Counted from the stretch's first letter, positions 23,989 to 33,264 are shown. The stretch is DNA of 64,000 nucleotides from Pseudomonadales bacterium (GCA_016779325.1 JADHNU010000007.1:1-64000); one strand, 5' to 3'. Numbers and translations: made by a program. Notes: generated by a model not told the origin, from the letters alone.

Positions 23989-24767
23989 TGCGCCGACTCC
24001 GGACCGGGAACGGGAAGGGTGACGAGATCGACGGAGGCTTGCTTCCGCGCCATGCGGATGGCCGCCGTGATGGAGCTGCTGTAGCTAGAATCCAAGGCTT
24101 CCCAGGTGCGCTCAGCCTGATTCCAGACACCGGCCCGCTCGCCGTCAGTGGTCTGATAGACGAGCGATACGCGGCCAAGGCGAAGGAAATCCACCACCAG
24201 GGTTTGGCCGTCGAGGTCTAGCTCGTCGGTGTAGGACTCGAGGGTCCGACCGTATTCGTTCTCGATTTGGTAGGCGTTCAGCACCTGGCTGAACTTCTCC
24301 GAAACCTCGACGTCTGCGCGGTCGAGAATTTCGTGAAGCCGGTTGATCCGCTCGAGGCGCGCATCCTTCTGGAAAGGCACGTCGAGGTTCACGAATTGCT
24401 CGAGGCCGTCGATCATCCGCAGCATAAGCGGAGTGATTTGACGCTCGACCAAGGTCACTTCGTCAATGGATTGGTTGAGCTCGGCCATCTCGCGCTCTTG
24501 GCTAGCGATTTGACGCTCGAGCTGCGCGTTATAGACACGCAGACCCTCAACCTCCTTCATGACCGTCTTGTAGTCATTCAGGAGCTTGCGAGTTTCCTCG
24601 GTAAGCTCATCAACACGAGCCTGAGCGCTGCGCGCTTGGCTGTGAATGTCGTTTGCCGCGGCCAGTACGCCGTCTAACTCTGCGGCCGTCGCTTGTGCGC
24701 CTGCTGCGCCAAGGATGGCGCACGCAAGAGCGGAACGCGCAACCGTCTTCAGTCGATGCTCAATCAT
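23985..24767 (-). CDS. DUF3450 family periplasmic coiled-coil protein
   Basis: 260 aa. Signal peptide (about 1-28), then a long coiled coil (about 30-105, QARSAQARVDELTEETRKLL) and the family core ITPLMLRMIDGLEQFVNLDVPF and RLGRVSLVYQTTDG. It is the first gene of the TonB2 operon and is found at that place in many marine gammaproteobacteria. Function unknown; a periplasmic partner of TtpC is likely. The start is ATG at 24767 with AGG 7 nt upstream. The promoter must lie in the 378-bp gap that follows. Confidence 0.9.
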   Translation of the reverse strand: MIEHRLKTVARSALACAILGAAGAQATAAELDGVLAAANDIHSQARSAQARVDELTEETRKLLNDYKTVMKEVEGLRVYNAQLERQIASQEREMAELNQSIDEVTLVERQITPLMLRMIDGLEQFVNLDVPFQKDARLERINRLHEILDRADVEVSEKFSQVLNAYQIENEYGRTLESYTDELDLDGQTLVVDFLRLGRVSLVYQTTDGERAGVWNQAERTWEALDSSYSSSITAAIRMARKQASVDLVTLPVPGPESAQ

Positions 24768-24908
24768 CTGATACCTGCGTGTCGGTGGATGGATGCCAAC
24801 TATCTATTCGGAGTCGAGCAAAGCGGCGAGGTAAAGCTAGACCGAGTGACCCGTGTTTCCCTCACTTCTTTTTCCCGTACTTGCTCCGAGGCCTCCGGGC
24901 GGCCATGA

Positions 24909-24962
24909 GTGCATGCACCCTGGCCTAGCTGAAGCGCTACTCTCGCGGAGCCTCGCATGCAC
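24909..24962. repeat. Two GCATGCAC copies 44 bp apart
   Basis: GTGCATGCAC (a 10-bp perfect palindrome, 24909-24918) and a second GCATGCAC at 24955-24962. Their place between divergent operons fits a paired operator, but chance cannot be excluded. Confidence 0.3.
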
Positions 24963-25079
24963 AACAGCCGTTTTATCTTACGAAGGCCCCCGAAGCATCC
25001 GAAAAGCCCAGAACGATGTCAACCCGCCCCAGGCTCTTTCCCTGAACCCATTTTGCCTGTACCGCAGTCGTTGGCCTGA

Positions 25080-25113
25080 CGATCATGCGGCTGTAACATT
25101 TGGGCGGTCTAAT
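25080..25113 (+). promoter_or_regulatory. Candidate Pho box and -10 of the phoBR-pst operon
   Basis: CGATCAT at 25080-25086 and CTGTAAC at 25091-25097 are 11 bp apart in phase, each matching 5 of 7 bases of the CTGTCAT half-site. TCTAAT (5 of 6 to the -10 consensus) starts 10 bp after the second half-site, the usual PhoB-promoter geometry. phoB starts 32 bp later. This would give autoregulation by PhoB. Confidence 0.5.
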
Positions 25114-25145
25114 CCGCCGCGACCGTACGTCACCGAGGATAGCTC

Positions 25146-25853
25146 ATGAGCGGCAACACCATTTTGGTGATCGAAGACGAGGCGGACATCCGCGAGTTGC
25201 TCGCCTTCAGTTTAGAACGGGCGGGCTATACCGTCGCCGAGGCGAAGGACGCCGAAGAGGCGCTCCGACGCCTTGAAGGCCCCCTCCCCGATCTTCTCCT
25301 GATCGATTGGATGCTCCCGGGGATGACCGGTATCGATCTCGCCCGGCGCCTCCGCAAGGATCCCCTCACCGCCGATCTCCCGCTGATCATGCTCACGGCG
25401 AAAAGCGAAGAGGCCGACAAGCTACGCAGCTACGACGTCGGCATTGACGACTACGTCACCAAGCCCTTCTCCCCCCGGGAGCTCATCGCCCGCATTAAGG
25501 CCGTGCTCCGGCGCACCGGGGCCCCGGAGGCCGGGCAGCTGGTCTTCGGCACGCTCGTGCTCGATACGCAAAGCCACCGCCTCTCCGTGGGCGAGGACAA
25601 CATTCACATTGGCCCGACGGAGTTCCGCCTCCTCGAATTTCTGATGCGTCATCCGGAGCGGGCCTTTGACCGGGAACAGCTCCTCGATCGGGTCTGGGGG
25701 CGCGCCGTCTACGTCGAAGAGCGCACCGTAGATGTCCACATTCTGCGCCTGCGCAAGGTGCTCAAGCCCTTTGGCGTGGCCGACTGGGTGCAGACCGTCC
25801 GCGGGGTGGGCTACCGCTTCTCCCCCCCCGCCGACAGCTCGGGAACTCGGTGA
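25146..25853 (+). CDS. phoB: Phosphate regulon response regulator PhoB
   Basis: 235 aa OmpR-type regulator. The receiver is intact: Glu10-Asp11, phospho-acceptor Asp54 in LLIDWMLPG, and Lys106 in YVTKPFSP. The winged helix has GPTEFRLLEFLMRHPERAFDREQLLDRVWG and ERTVDVHILRLRKVL, as in PhoB. Activated by PhoR under low phosphate, it binds Pho boxes. It is first in phoB-phoR-pstSCAB-phoU, all in one direction with overlaps, so one transcript is likely. Confidence 0.95.
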   Translation: MSGNTILVIEDEADIRELLAFSLERAGYTVAEAKDAEEALRRLEGPLPDLLLIDWMLPGMTGIDLARRLRKDPLTADLPLIMLTAKSEEADKLRSYDVGIDDYVTKPFSPRELIARIKAVLRRTGAPEAGQLVFGTLVLDTQSHRLSVGEDNIHIGPTEFRLLEFLMRHPERAFDREQLLDRVWGRAVYVEERTVDVHILRLRKVLKPFGVADWVQTVRGVGYRFSPPADSSGTR

Positions 25854-27133
25854 CCGGCGCCCTTGCGGTTGCGCTTTTTGCTTTAGCAGGGGCGCTCCTC
25901 GGGAGCGTCTTTGGGGCGCCCGCCCTGGGCGCCCTCCTCGTCGTCGCCCTCCAGCAAAGCTGGCAGGCCCTGCAGTTTCGCCGTTTAAATCGCTGGTTCG
26001 ACCAGGGCGCGGGCCATCCCCCGGTACTCTTTGGCGCGCTCCACCGCGTCGCCTGGCGCGTTTACCGCCAACGTCGCAGCTCGCGCACGCGCAGTCGCCG
26101 CCTGGCCACCATGCTCCGGGAACTGCAGCGCGCCACCCAGGCCCTCCCCGATGCCGTCGTCCTCCTGGAAGGGGAAGACCGGATTGTCTGGTTCAACACC
26201 GCCGGCGCTCGCCTCCTGGGCCTTCAGCGTCGCGATATCGGGGCCCCCCTGGCGGGTCTCTATCGCGCCCCCGAGCTTAAAACGCTCCTTCGCGCGGGCC
26301 CCGGGGATCTCCACACCGAACTGCCCGCACCGGGAGACCGGAGCGAGATTCTCGATCTTCGCCTGGTCCCCTACGGCCCCGCCAGGAAGCTGCTGCTGGC
26401 CCGGGACATCACCAGCGTCGTGCGCCTTCGCACCATGCGCCAGGATTTCGTCGCCAATGTGTCCCACGAGCTGCGCACGCCCCTGACCGTCATTTTGGGC
26501 TTTCTGGAAACCCTGGCGGAGGAGGAGGACCCGGCCCTGCTTCAGCACGGCCTGCGCCGCATCCACAGCTCGGCGGCGCGCATGCAAAGCTTAGTTGAGG
26601 ATCTACTCCTGCTTTCTCGCCTCGACTCCGACGGCGAGCCGGCTTCCGACGAGGGGGAATGGCTCCGCCTTGGACCCTTCATCGAGCGGCTCTGCAGCGA
26701 TTTGCAAAGCCTTCACGACGGCCATGGTTTCGAGCTTGAACTTGACCACGACCTGGCGGTTCGTGGCCAGGAGCGCGAACTGCACAGCGCCGTTACCAAC
26801 CTCATCACCAATGCGGTGCGCTACAGCCCCGACGGCGGCCGCATCACCGTGACCTTCCAACGCGTCGGCGAGACGGCCCGCTTTTCCGTAACGGACCAGG
26901 GGCTCGGCATCGCCGCCAATCACCTGGGCCGCCTCACGGAGCGGTTCTACCGCGTCGACGTGGGCCGCTCCCGGGAGGCCGGGGGCACGGGCCTGGGCCT
27001 CGCCATCGTCAAGCACGTGCTGCGTCGCCATCATTCGGAACTCGAGGTCCACTCTACGGTGGGCCAGGGCAGCTGTTTTGCCTTCGCCCTCCCCTGCCCC
27101 AACCCCGCAGCGGAGAAGGCCCCGCATGCGTAG
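25850..27133 (+). CDS. phoR: Phosphate regulon sensor histidine kinase PhoR
   Basis: 427 aa. The start is GTG at 25850, overlapping the phoB stop (GTGA). The N-terminal hydrophobic hairpin (about 3-37) has no sizeable periplasmic loop, as in E. coli PhoR. It is followed by a PAS domain (about 95-190, LPDAVVLLEGEDRIVWFN), the H-box FVANVSHELRTPLTVILGF with His206, and the ATPase domain with NLITNAVRYSPDGG, VTDQGLGI and GGTGLGLAIVKHVL. It senses phosphate state through PstSCAB-PhoU, encoded just downstream. Confidence 0.94.
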   Translation: MTGALAVALFALAGALLGSVFGAPALGALLVVALQQSWQALQFRRLNRWFDQGAGHPPVLFGALHRVAWRVYRQRRSSRTRSRRLATMLRELQRATQALPDAVVLLEGEDRIVWFNTAGARLLGLQRRDIGAPLAGLYRAPELKTLLRAGPGDLHTELPAPGDRSEILDLRLVPYGPARKLLLARDITSVVRLRTMRQDFVANVSHELRTPLTVILGFLETLAEEEDPALLQHGLRRIHSSAARMQSLVEDLLLLSRLDSDGEPASDEGEWLRLGPFIERLCSDLQSLHDGHGFELELDHDLAVRGQERELHSAVTNLITNAVRYSPDGGRITVTFQRVGETARFSVTDQGLGIAANHLGRLTERFYRVDVGRSREAGGTGLGLAIVKHVLRRHHSELEVHSTVGQGSCFAFALPCPNPAAEKAPHA

Positions 27134-28106
27134 GAGGCGCCCAGGCCGCCGCCTGCTCCCGGCGTTGCTGCTGCTGATCACCCTGCAAGGCTGGGGTGCA
27201 GCGCTTGTGCTCGATCAAGCCCTACCGGCCTACCAGGCCACCTCAACCTTGGCGCCCCAGGCCCTCACCTCCGTGGGTTCGGACACCATGAATAACCTCA
27301 TGAGCCTTTGGTCCGAGGCCTTTTTGACGTACCACCCGGCCCTTTCCGTGCAGATTTCCGGCGCGGGCTCCTCCACCGCGCCTCCCGCGCTGACGGAAGG
27401 CACCGCCCTCTTCGGCGCCATGAGCCGTCGCATGACCACGGGGGAGTTGCAGGCCTTTGAAGCGCGCTTTGGCTATCGCCCCCTCGCCTTTCGCGTCGCC
27501 GTTGATGCCCTAGCGGTGTTCGTCCACAAGGACAATCCCCTCCCTGGGTTGACGCTGACGGACCTCGATGCGGTCTTTTCCGTCGCCCGGCGCTGCGGCG
27601 CGCGGCAAAGCGCTGAGCGCTGGAGCGATCTGGGCCTGACCGGATTCTGGGCAAACCAGCGCCTGCAACGCTACGGCCGGAATGCGGTATCGGGCACCTA
27701 CGGCTACTTTAAAGCCAGCGCCCTGTGCAATGGCGACTTCCGCAGCGACGTCAACGAACAGCCCGGCTCAGCCTCCGTCGTGCAAGCGGTCAGCCAAGCC
27801 CCCCAGGGCATCGGCTATTCAGGTATGGGGTTCCAAACCTCCGGCATCCGCGCCCTGCCCCTGGCCCGGCGCGCCGGCGAGCCCTTCGTGGCGGCCACCG
27901 CGGCTAACGCCATCGCCGGCACCTACCCGCTGGCGCGCTACCTCTACCTGTACTTGAATCACGCTCCGGGCGAGCCGTTCGCACCGCTTCAGCGCGAGTT
28001 TCTTCGCTTCATTTTGTCCCGAGAGGGCCAAGCGCTGGTGCTTCGGGATGGCTACGTGTCCCTGCCCGCCTCCGTGGCCGCCCGGGAACGGCTTCGGGTA
28101 CCCTAG
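27126..28106 (+). CDS. pstS: Phosphate ABC transporter substrate-binding protein PstS
   Basis: 326 aa. The start is ATG at 27126 inside the end of phoR (8-bp overlap), then a basic N-tail and signal peptide (RRLLPALLLLITLQGWGAAL). The phosphate-binding fold is clear: TSVGSDTMNNLMSLWSEAF, VQISGAGSSTAPPAL, LFGAMSRRMT, VSGTYGYFKASALCNGDF and GIGYSGMGFQTSGIRALPL. No lipobox, so it should be a free periplasmic protein. It delivers phosphate to PstCA. Confidence 0.92.
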   Translation: MRRRRPGRRLLPALLLLITLQGWGAALVLDQALPAYQATSTLAPQALTSVGSDTMNNLMSLWSEAFLTYHPALSVQISGAGSSTAPPALTEGTALFGAMSRRMTTGELQAFEARFGYRPLAFRVAVDALAVFVHKDNPLPGLTLTDLDAVFSVARRCGARQSAERWSDLGLTGFWANQRLQRYGRNAVSGTYGYFKASALCNGDFRSDVNEQPGSASVVQAVSQAPQGIGYSGMGFQTSGIRALPLARRAGEPFVAATAANAIAGTYPLARYLYLYLNHAPGEPFAPLQREFLRFILSREGQALVLRDGYVSLPASVAARERLRVP

Positions 28107-28109
28107 GCC

Positions 28110-30317
28110 ATGCACGCACCCCTGCCCCCTAACCCAACCCGAGACCGGCGCCGCCAGCGCCTGGACCGGCTCGCCGCCGCCCTCATTCCCCTGGGCGGCT
28201 TTGGGGTCCTGGCCGCCATCAGCGCGATTTTTCTTTATCTCCTATGGGCAACCCTCCCCCTGCTGCAGGCGCCCGAGGCCCAAGGGACAGGGGCCCGCGC
28301 GGCCCCGGCAACCCCGGCCCTGTTCCTGGCCCTCGACAGCCGCGGCGAGCACCTGCTGCGCCTGACGCAAGACGGCCAACTGACCTTGCGTACCCTAGGC
28401 ACCGGGGAGGACGTCTTTTCCGTCGCCACGGCGGGGCAAAACGCGGCGCTGCGCTACGCTTGGCAGGTGGGCGAGACCGGCCATCTTTACGCGAGCGTGG
28501 CCGCCCCCGGGGCCCTCCGCTTCTTCGCCCTGGACTTTCCCGTGAGCATGAACCAGGGCAAGGCCACCCAGGGGATTCGCTTTTCCTATCCCTTCGGGCC
28601 CGACCCCCTAGCCCTTCCCGGCGGCTTGCTGGACGACCGCATTACCAGCTTTTGGGAAGGATCGCGGCTCACCCTGGCCTACATCGGCACGGACGAGGCC
28701 CTGCACCTTCTCGCCCTCGATGAGGTGGAGCTGGGCCTGCCCCTCCTACCACCGCGCCACTATCGCTATGCCCTCGAGGCCTCGCCCCGCGCCCTCGTTC
28801 GACGCGGGCAGCAATGGCTCTTCCTCGACTACGGCACCCACCTTGAGGCCTGGTTTGCCCGCTTCGCCGACAGCGTAGAACGCTCTGCCACCCTGCCGCT
28901 GCCAGCGGAAGCTCCCCGCGCCCTGCTTTTTGGCGGCCAGACCTGGCTCATCGGCGCCGCCGCCCCCGAGCTCAAGCGCGTCTTCCCCGTGCGGGATGCG
29001 ACCGGGGCCTTTCGCTTTGCCGAGGCGGCCCCCCTCCCTTTGCCCGAACCGGCCGCGCAGCTCGAGGCCGTTCCCGGGCAGCGCCGGGCCCTGGTCACCC
29101 TGGCTTCCGGGGCCGTGCAGCTGCTACAAGCCACCTCCGGAACCGCGCTCCTCACCCTGCCGCCGCCGGCTCCCACTGCCGCGAAAGCGCGCTTTGCCTC
29201 AAACGAACGCGGCACCCAGCTGGCCCAGCAAGACGGCGATGGCACGCTCCGCAGCTGGACCCTCAAGGCCCATCACGCCGAGCTTGCCTTCTCGCGCCTT
29301 TGGCAACGGGTGTGGTACGAGGGCTATCCCGCGCCGGACTTCATCTGGCAAAGCTCTGGCGCAGGGTCAGACTTCGAACCCAAATTCAGCCTCACGCCCT
29401 TGCTCTTTGGCACACTTAAGGCGGCCCTCGTCGCCATGCTGTTCGCCACGCCCCTGGCCCTCGGCAGTGCCATCTACACCGCCTACTTCATGACCCCAAC
29501 GCTACGCAGCTGGATCAAACCGAGCATCGAGCTGATTGCCGCCCTACCCACGGTGATCCTGGGCTTCCTGGGCGCCCTCTGGCTGGCGCCCCTCGTGGAA
29601 CGGCACCTCTTCGCCACGCTGCTGACCCTCCTGTCCCTCCCCGGGATCGTGCTGGTGCTCGGCCGCGCCTGGGGGCTTCTCCCTCCTGCGCTCCGGCATC
29701 GCGTCCCCGCGGGCGCCCACGCCCTGCTCCTTCTGCCCCCCCTGGCCCTCGCCCTCTATGCCCTCCAAAGCCTAGCCCCGGCCCTGGAAGAGCTGCTCTT
29801 CGGGGCCGATTTCCGCACCTGGCTTGATGGCCGCTACGGGATCAGTTTTGAGCAGCGCAACGCCCTTATCGTGGGGCTGGTCCTCGGCTTCGCGATCACG
29901 CCCACCATCTTCTCCATTGCGGAAGACGCCATCGTTGGGGTGCCCGAGCGCTTGGTTCATGGCGCCCTCGCCCTTGGCGCAAGCCGCTGGGATGCGCTGC
30001 GCCAGATTGTGCTGCCCGCGGCCTCTGCGGGTATCCTCTCAGCGCTCATGATTGGCCTCGGGCGCGCCGTAGGGGAAACCATGATCGTCCTCATGGTGAC
30101 GGGGAATACCCCCTACCTCTCCCCCAGCCTCTTCGAAGGCATGCGCACCTTTGCGGCGAACATCGCCATCGAGCTACCGGAAGCCGAGGTCCAGAGCACC
30201 CACTACCGCGTGCTTCTCCTTACGGCGCTGCTCCTGTTTGCCATGACCTTCGCCGCCAACACCGCCGCCGAGTGGGTGCGCAGCCGTCTGCGTCGCCGCT
30301 ATGGTGCCCTCGCATGA
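28110..30317 (+). CDS. pstC: Phosphate ABC transporter permease PstC, long form
   Basis: 735 aa, more than twice E. coli PstC. After the first helix (about 32-53) lies a periplasmic insertion of about 370 residues with repeated beta-blade-like units (LLRLTQDGQLTLRTLGTGE, GTQLAQQDGDGTLRSWTL) that look like a propeller. The permease part is about 427-735 with ELIAALPTVILGFLGALWLAPLV, ALGASRWDALRQIVLPAASAGI (the ATPase-coupling loop) and GLGRAVGETMIVLM. Long PstC forms are known in Pseudomonas and Vibrio. It overlaps pstA by ATGA. Confidence 0.93.
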   Translation: MHAPLPPNPTRDRRRQRLDRLAAALIPLGGFGVLAAISAIFLYLLWATLPLLQAPEAQGTGARAAPATPALFLALDSRGEHLLRLTQDGQLTLRTLGTGEDVFSVATAGQNAALRYAWQVGETGHLYASVAAPGALRFFALDFPVSMNQGKATQGIRFSYPFGPDPLALPGGLLDDRITSFWEGSRLTLAYIGTDEALHLLALDEVELGLPLLPPRHYRYALEASPRALVRRGQQWLFLDYGTHLEAWFARFADSVERSATLPLPAEAPRALLFGGQTWLIGAAAPELKRVFPVRDATGAFRFAEAAPLPLPEPAAQLEAVPGQRRALVTLASGAVQLLQATSGTALLTLPPPAPTAAKARFASNERGTQLAQQDGDGTLRSWTLKAHHAELAFSRLWQRVWYEGYPAPDFIWQSSGAGSDFEPKFSLTPLLFGTLKAALVAMLFATPLALGSAIYTAYFMTPTLRSWIKPSIELIAALPTVILGFLGALWLAPLVERHLFATLLTLLSLPGIVLVLGRAWGLLPPALRHRVPAGAHALLLLPPLALALYALQSLAPALEELLFGADFRTWLDGRYGISFEQRNALIVGLVLGFAITPTIFSIAEDAIVGVPERLVHGALALGASRWDALRQIVLPAASAGILSALMIGLGRAVGETMIVLMVTGNTPYLSPSLFEGMRTFAANIAIELPEAEVQSTHYRVLLLTALLLFAMTFAANTAAEWVRSRLRRRYGALA

Positions 30318-31735
30318 GCCGCCCCGTGGGCTGGCGTTCGGGGGACGGCGCGCTCTGGCTAAGCACCGGGGCCGTGGCCCTCACGCTCCTCATGACCCTT
30401 GCCCTGCTCGGGCTTCTTGCTCAGGCGGGCTTCGGCCATTTTTGGCCGAAGGCCCTGGCCACGGTGACCTTTCCCGAGAGGCAGGGGACGCCGCCGGTGC
30501 TGGCTGAGCTCCGCGAACAAAGCGCCTTCGCCAACGCCGAGGGGGAACTGGAGCCGCGCTGGCTCCTGCGCACGGGGAACCGGGATTGGGCCGCCCCGGA
30601 TTTTCGCTGGGTCCCCGTTCAGGGCCTGGGCACCGTGCACTTCGACCCCCACGCCGTGGAACTTGAGCGCCGAAGCTGGGGGCCGGCCCTGGGGCTGCTT
30701 GCCCCCCCGGGTGTTCCCCAGGCCGAGCGCCAAGGCGCTGCGGAGGCCGCGCTGACCGCCCTTGAGGCCGCGCTGCGCGTCCCCCCGGGGGAGCGGGAGG
30801 GCGCCCTAACCCTATTCGCCGCCGACGGCCAACGACAGGCCCTGCCCTATCGCCAAATCGTTCGCTACTGGCTGCCGAACGCCATGGGCTGGAACGCGAA
30901 GCTTGGGGTGTATTTCGCGCGCCTCGGCGCCTTCCTCCACGAGCCGCCCCGGGAAGCCAACACGGAGGGGGGCATCTTTCCCGCGCTCTTCGGCACCGTG
31001 CTGATGGTGATGCTCATGACCGTCATCGTGACCCCCATTGGCGTGATAGCCGCGGTCTATCTTCACGAATACGCGCCCCAGGGGATGCTGACCCAAACGC
31101 TTCGGGTGGCCGTCAACAATTTGGCCGGCGTGCCATCCATCGTCTACGGCGTCTTCGGCCTCGGCTTCTTCGTCTACGGGGTGGGCCATCGCATGGATCA
31201 AGCCCTGTTCGCCGATGCGCTCCCCGCACCCACCTTCGGCACCCCAGGCCTCCTTTGGGCCTCCCTCACCCTGGCCCTGCTGACCTTGCCGGTGATGATC
31301 GTGGCCACGGAAGAGGGGCTGAGCCGCGTGCCGCGCCAGCTGCGGGAGGCCAGCTTGGCCCTCGGGGCAACGCGCCTCGAAACCCTGCGGAAAATTATCC
31401 TGCCGTCGGCCCTTCCCGCCGTGCTTACGGGGGTGATTCTGGCCGTGGCGCGGGGCGCCGGCGAAGTGGCCCCGCTGATGCTCGTGGGGGTGGTGAAGCT
31501 GGCACCGGAACTGCCGCTGGATGGGACCTTTCCCTATCTCCACCTCGAGCGCCAGTTCATGCACCTCGGCTTTCACATCTACGATCTGGCCTTTCAGAGC
31601 CCCAATGTCGAGGCGGCCCGACCCCTCGTTTATACGTCGGCCCTCCTCCTCGTCATCATGATTGTGCTCCTGAACCTGGGCGCGGTTGTGCTGCGCGCCC
31701 ATTTGCGCGGGCGCCACCGGGACCCCCTGGGCTAA
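30314..31735 (+). CDS. pstA: Phosphate ABC transporter permease PstA, long form
   Basis: 473 aa. The start is ATG at 30314 overlapping the pstC stop. One N-terminal helix (about 16-40) and a periplasmic insertion of about 180 residues precede the permease (about 225-470): GIFPALFGTVLMVMLMTVIV, VNNLAGVPSIVYGVFGLGFF, the coupling loop ASLALGATRLETLRKIILPSALPAVLTG and RGAGEVAPLMLVG. The insertions in PstC and PstA probably pair with each other. It pairs with PstC in the inner membrane. Confidence 0.94.
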   Translation: MSRPVGWRSGDGALWLSTGAVALTLLMTLALLGLLAQAGFGHFWPKALATVTFPERQGTPPVLAELREQSAFANAEGELEPRWLLRTGNRDWAAPDFRWVPVQGLGTVHFDPHAVELERRSWGPALGLLAPPGVPQAERQGAAEAALTALEAALRVPPGEREGALTLFAADGQRQALPYRQIVRYWLPNAMGWNAKLGVYFARLGAFLHEPPREANTEGGIFPALFGTVLMVMLMTVIVTPIGVIAAVYLHEYAPQGMLTQTLRVAVNNLAGVPSIVYGVFGLGFFVYGVGHRMDQALFADALPAPTFGTPGLLWASLTLALLTLPVMIVATEEGLSRVPRQLREASLALGATRLETLRKIILPSALPAVLTGVILAVARGAGEVAPLMLVGVVKLAPELPLDGTFPYLHLERQFMHLGFHIYDLAFQSPNVEAARPLVYTSALLLVIMIVLLNLGAVVLRAHLRGRHRDPLG

Positions 31736-31744
31736 ACTGACCCC

Positions 31745-32536
31745 ATGAGAAACGAGCCCCCGACCCTCCATTTTGAACCGGCCGACCGGTGCCTCACGGT
31801 CGATCGCCTATCCGTGCGCTATCAGGGCAAGGCCGCCCTTCGAGACGTCAGCCTAACCGTACCGCGGCACCGCGTGACCGCCTTTATCGGCCCCAGCGGC
31901 TGCGGTAAATCCACGCTCTTGCGCAGCTTTAACCGCATGAACGACCTCATCCGGGGCGTCGAAGTGACGGGGCGTATCCAGCTCTTTGAGGATGACATCC
32001 TCGCACCGGAGCTAGACGTCACGGCGCTGCGTCGCCGCGTGGGCATGGTCTTTCAACAGCCCAACCCCTTTCCCATGAGCGTGTTTGACAACGTTGCCTA
32101 CGGCCTGCGTCTTCAGGGGCTACGGGAACAACGGGCCCTGGAGGGGGAAGTGGAGTGGGCCCTACGTTCGGCGGCGCTTTGGGATGAAGTGAAGGATCGG
32201 CTCGACGCCAGCGCCCTCACCCTATCGGGCGGCCAGCAGCAGCGCCTGGTCATCGCCCGAGCCATCGCCGTGCGCCCGGAGGTGCTCCTCCTAGATGAGC
32301 CCGCCTCGGCCCTGGACCCCATCTCGACCCTGAAAATCGAGGAACTCATCGGCAAACTTGCGGAGCAATACAGCATCGTTGTGGTCACCCACAACATGCA
32401 GCAAGCTGCGCGGGTTTCCCACTACACCGCCTTTCTCTACCTTGGGGAGCTCGTGGAGTTTAGCGGCACGGACGACCTCTTCACCCGGCCCCAGGCGCGG
32501 CAGACGGAAGACTACATTACGGGCCGCTACGGCTAG
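31745..32536 (+). CDS. pstB: Phosphate ABC transporter ATP-binding protein PstB
   Basis: 263 aa. Walker [10 protein letters not shown], the PstB mark [11 protein letters not shown]-loop [22 protein letters not shown], signature [17 protein letters not shown], Walker [14 protein letters not shown] and H-loop [14 protein letters not shown] are all present. It starts 9 bp after pstA; the ribosome site is weak, which fits coupling to pstA. It powers PstCA and ties transport to PhoR signalling through PhoU. Confidence 0.97.
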   Translation: MRNEPPTLHFEPADRCLTVDRLSVRYQGKAALRDVSLTVPRHRVTAFIGPSGCGKSTLLRSFNRMNDLIRGVEVTGRIQLFEDDILAPELDVTALRRRVGMVFQQPNPFPMSVFDNVAYGLRLQGLREQRALEGEVEWALRSAALWDEVKDRLDASALTLSGGQQQRLVIARAIAVRPEVLLLDEPASALDPISTLKIEELIGKLAEQYSIVVVTHNMQQAARVSHYTAFLYLGELVEFSGTDDLFTRPQARQTEDYITGRYG

Positions 32537-32574
32537 CCGCGCCCGGCTAGGCGCCCCAGGAGTGGGAAAATACG

Positions 32575-33264
32575 ATGCGTGAGCATGTTTCAGGACAGTA
32601 CGACGCAGAGCTGGACGAACTTCGCGCGATGGTCACGGAGATGGGCGGGCTGGTCGAGCGGCAGCTCAGCGCGGTCTGCGAAGGGCTCGCCACGTGGAAC
32701 GCCGATCCCGCGGAACCGGTGATTGCCCTGGATAAGGCCGTGAACCGCCTCGAGGTGCGCATCGACGATGCCTGCACCCATATCATTGCGAAACGCCAAC
32801 CCACCGCCAGCGATCTGCGCCTGGTGATGTCCATCGTGAAGGCCATCACCGACCTCGAGCGCATTGGCGACGAAACAACCCGCATCGCGAAAATGCTCGA
32901 AACCCTCTGCGCCCTCCCCCCGCTCCGCGATCCCCTGCCGGAACTGACGGAGATGATGACCCGGGTGCAAAGCATGCTGGCGGACGCCCTCAACGCCTTC
33001 GTGCGCGTGGACGAAGCGCGGGCCCTGGACGTGATTACCCGGGACCGGTCCGTCGATCGGGCCTACCAGGCGCTAGTGGAGCGTCTCCTCGGCGAGATGG
33101 AAGCCCACCCCGCGCAGCTCCGGAGCTATCACAACGTGATTTGGTGCGCCCGAAGCTTCGAGCGCATTGGGGATCACGCGAAGAACGTCGGCGAGTACAT
33201 CATCTACCTCGCCCGAGGCCAGGATGTGCGCCACCAAGGCCTCGGCGCCCCCAGCGACCGCTAG
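32575..33264 (+). CDS. phoU: Phosphate signalling protein PhoU
   Basis: 229 aa, two three-helix PhoU repeats with the metal-binding patterns DLERIGDETTRIAK and CARSFERIGDHAKNVGEYIIYLARG. It represses PhoR under high phosphate. The start is ATG at 32575 with GGGAA 6 nt upstream. It is the last gene of the operon; its TAG stop shares CTAG with the convergent SDR gene, and no terminator hairpin is visible. Confidence 0.96.
   Translation: MREHVSGQYDAELDELRAMVTEMGGLVERQLSAVCEGLATWNADPAEPVIALDKAVNRLEVRIDDACTHIIAKRQPTASDLRLVMSIVKAITDLERIGDETTRIAKMLETLCALPPLRDPLPELTEMMTRVQSMLADALNAFVRVDEARALDVITRDRSVDRAYQALVERLLGEMEAHPAQLRSYHNVIWCARSFERIGDHAKNVGEYIIYLARGQDVRHQGLGAPSDR

Larger units (their letters stand above)
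24768..25145. other. 378-bp intergenic region between divergent DUF3450 and phoB
   Basis: The longest non-coding stretch in the window. It should hold the minus-strand promoter of the TonB2 operon and the plus-strand promoter of phoB. I see a repeated GCATGCAC pair (24911 and 24955) and a Pho-box-like element near phoB. No convincing gene: a plus-strand open frame at 24853-25149 has no ribosome site and runs through the Pho box. No hairpin terminator, tRNA or riboswitch was recognised. Confidence 0.7.

Noticed and set aside
24853..25149. 98-codon plus-strand open frame in the DUF3450/phoB gap
   Set aside because: No ribosome site, no family pattern, and it runs through the candidate Pho box and phoB leader.
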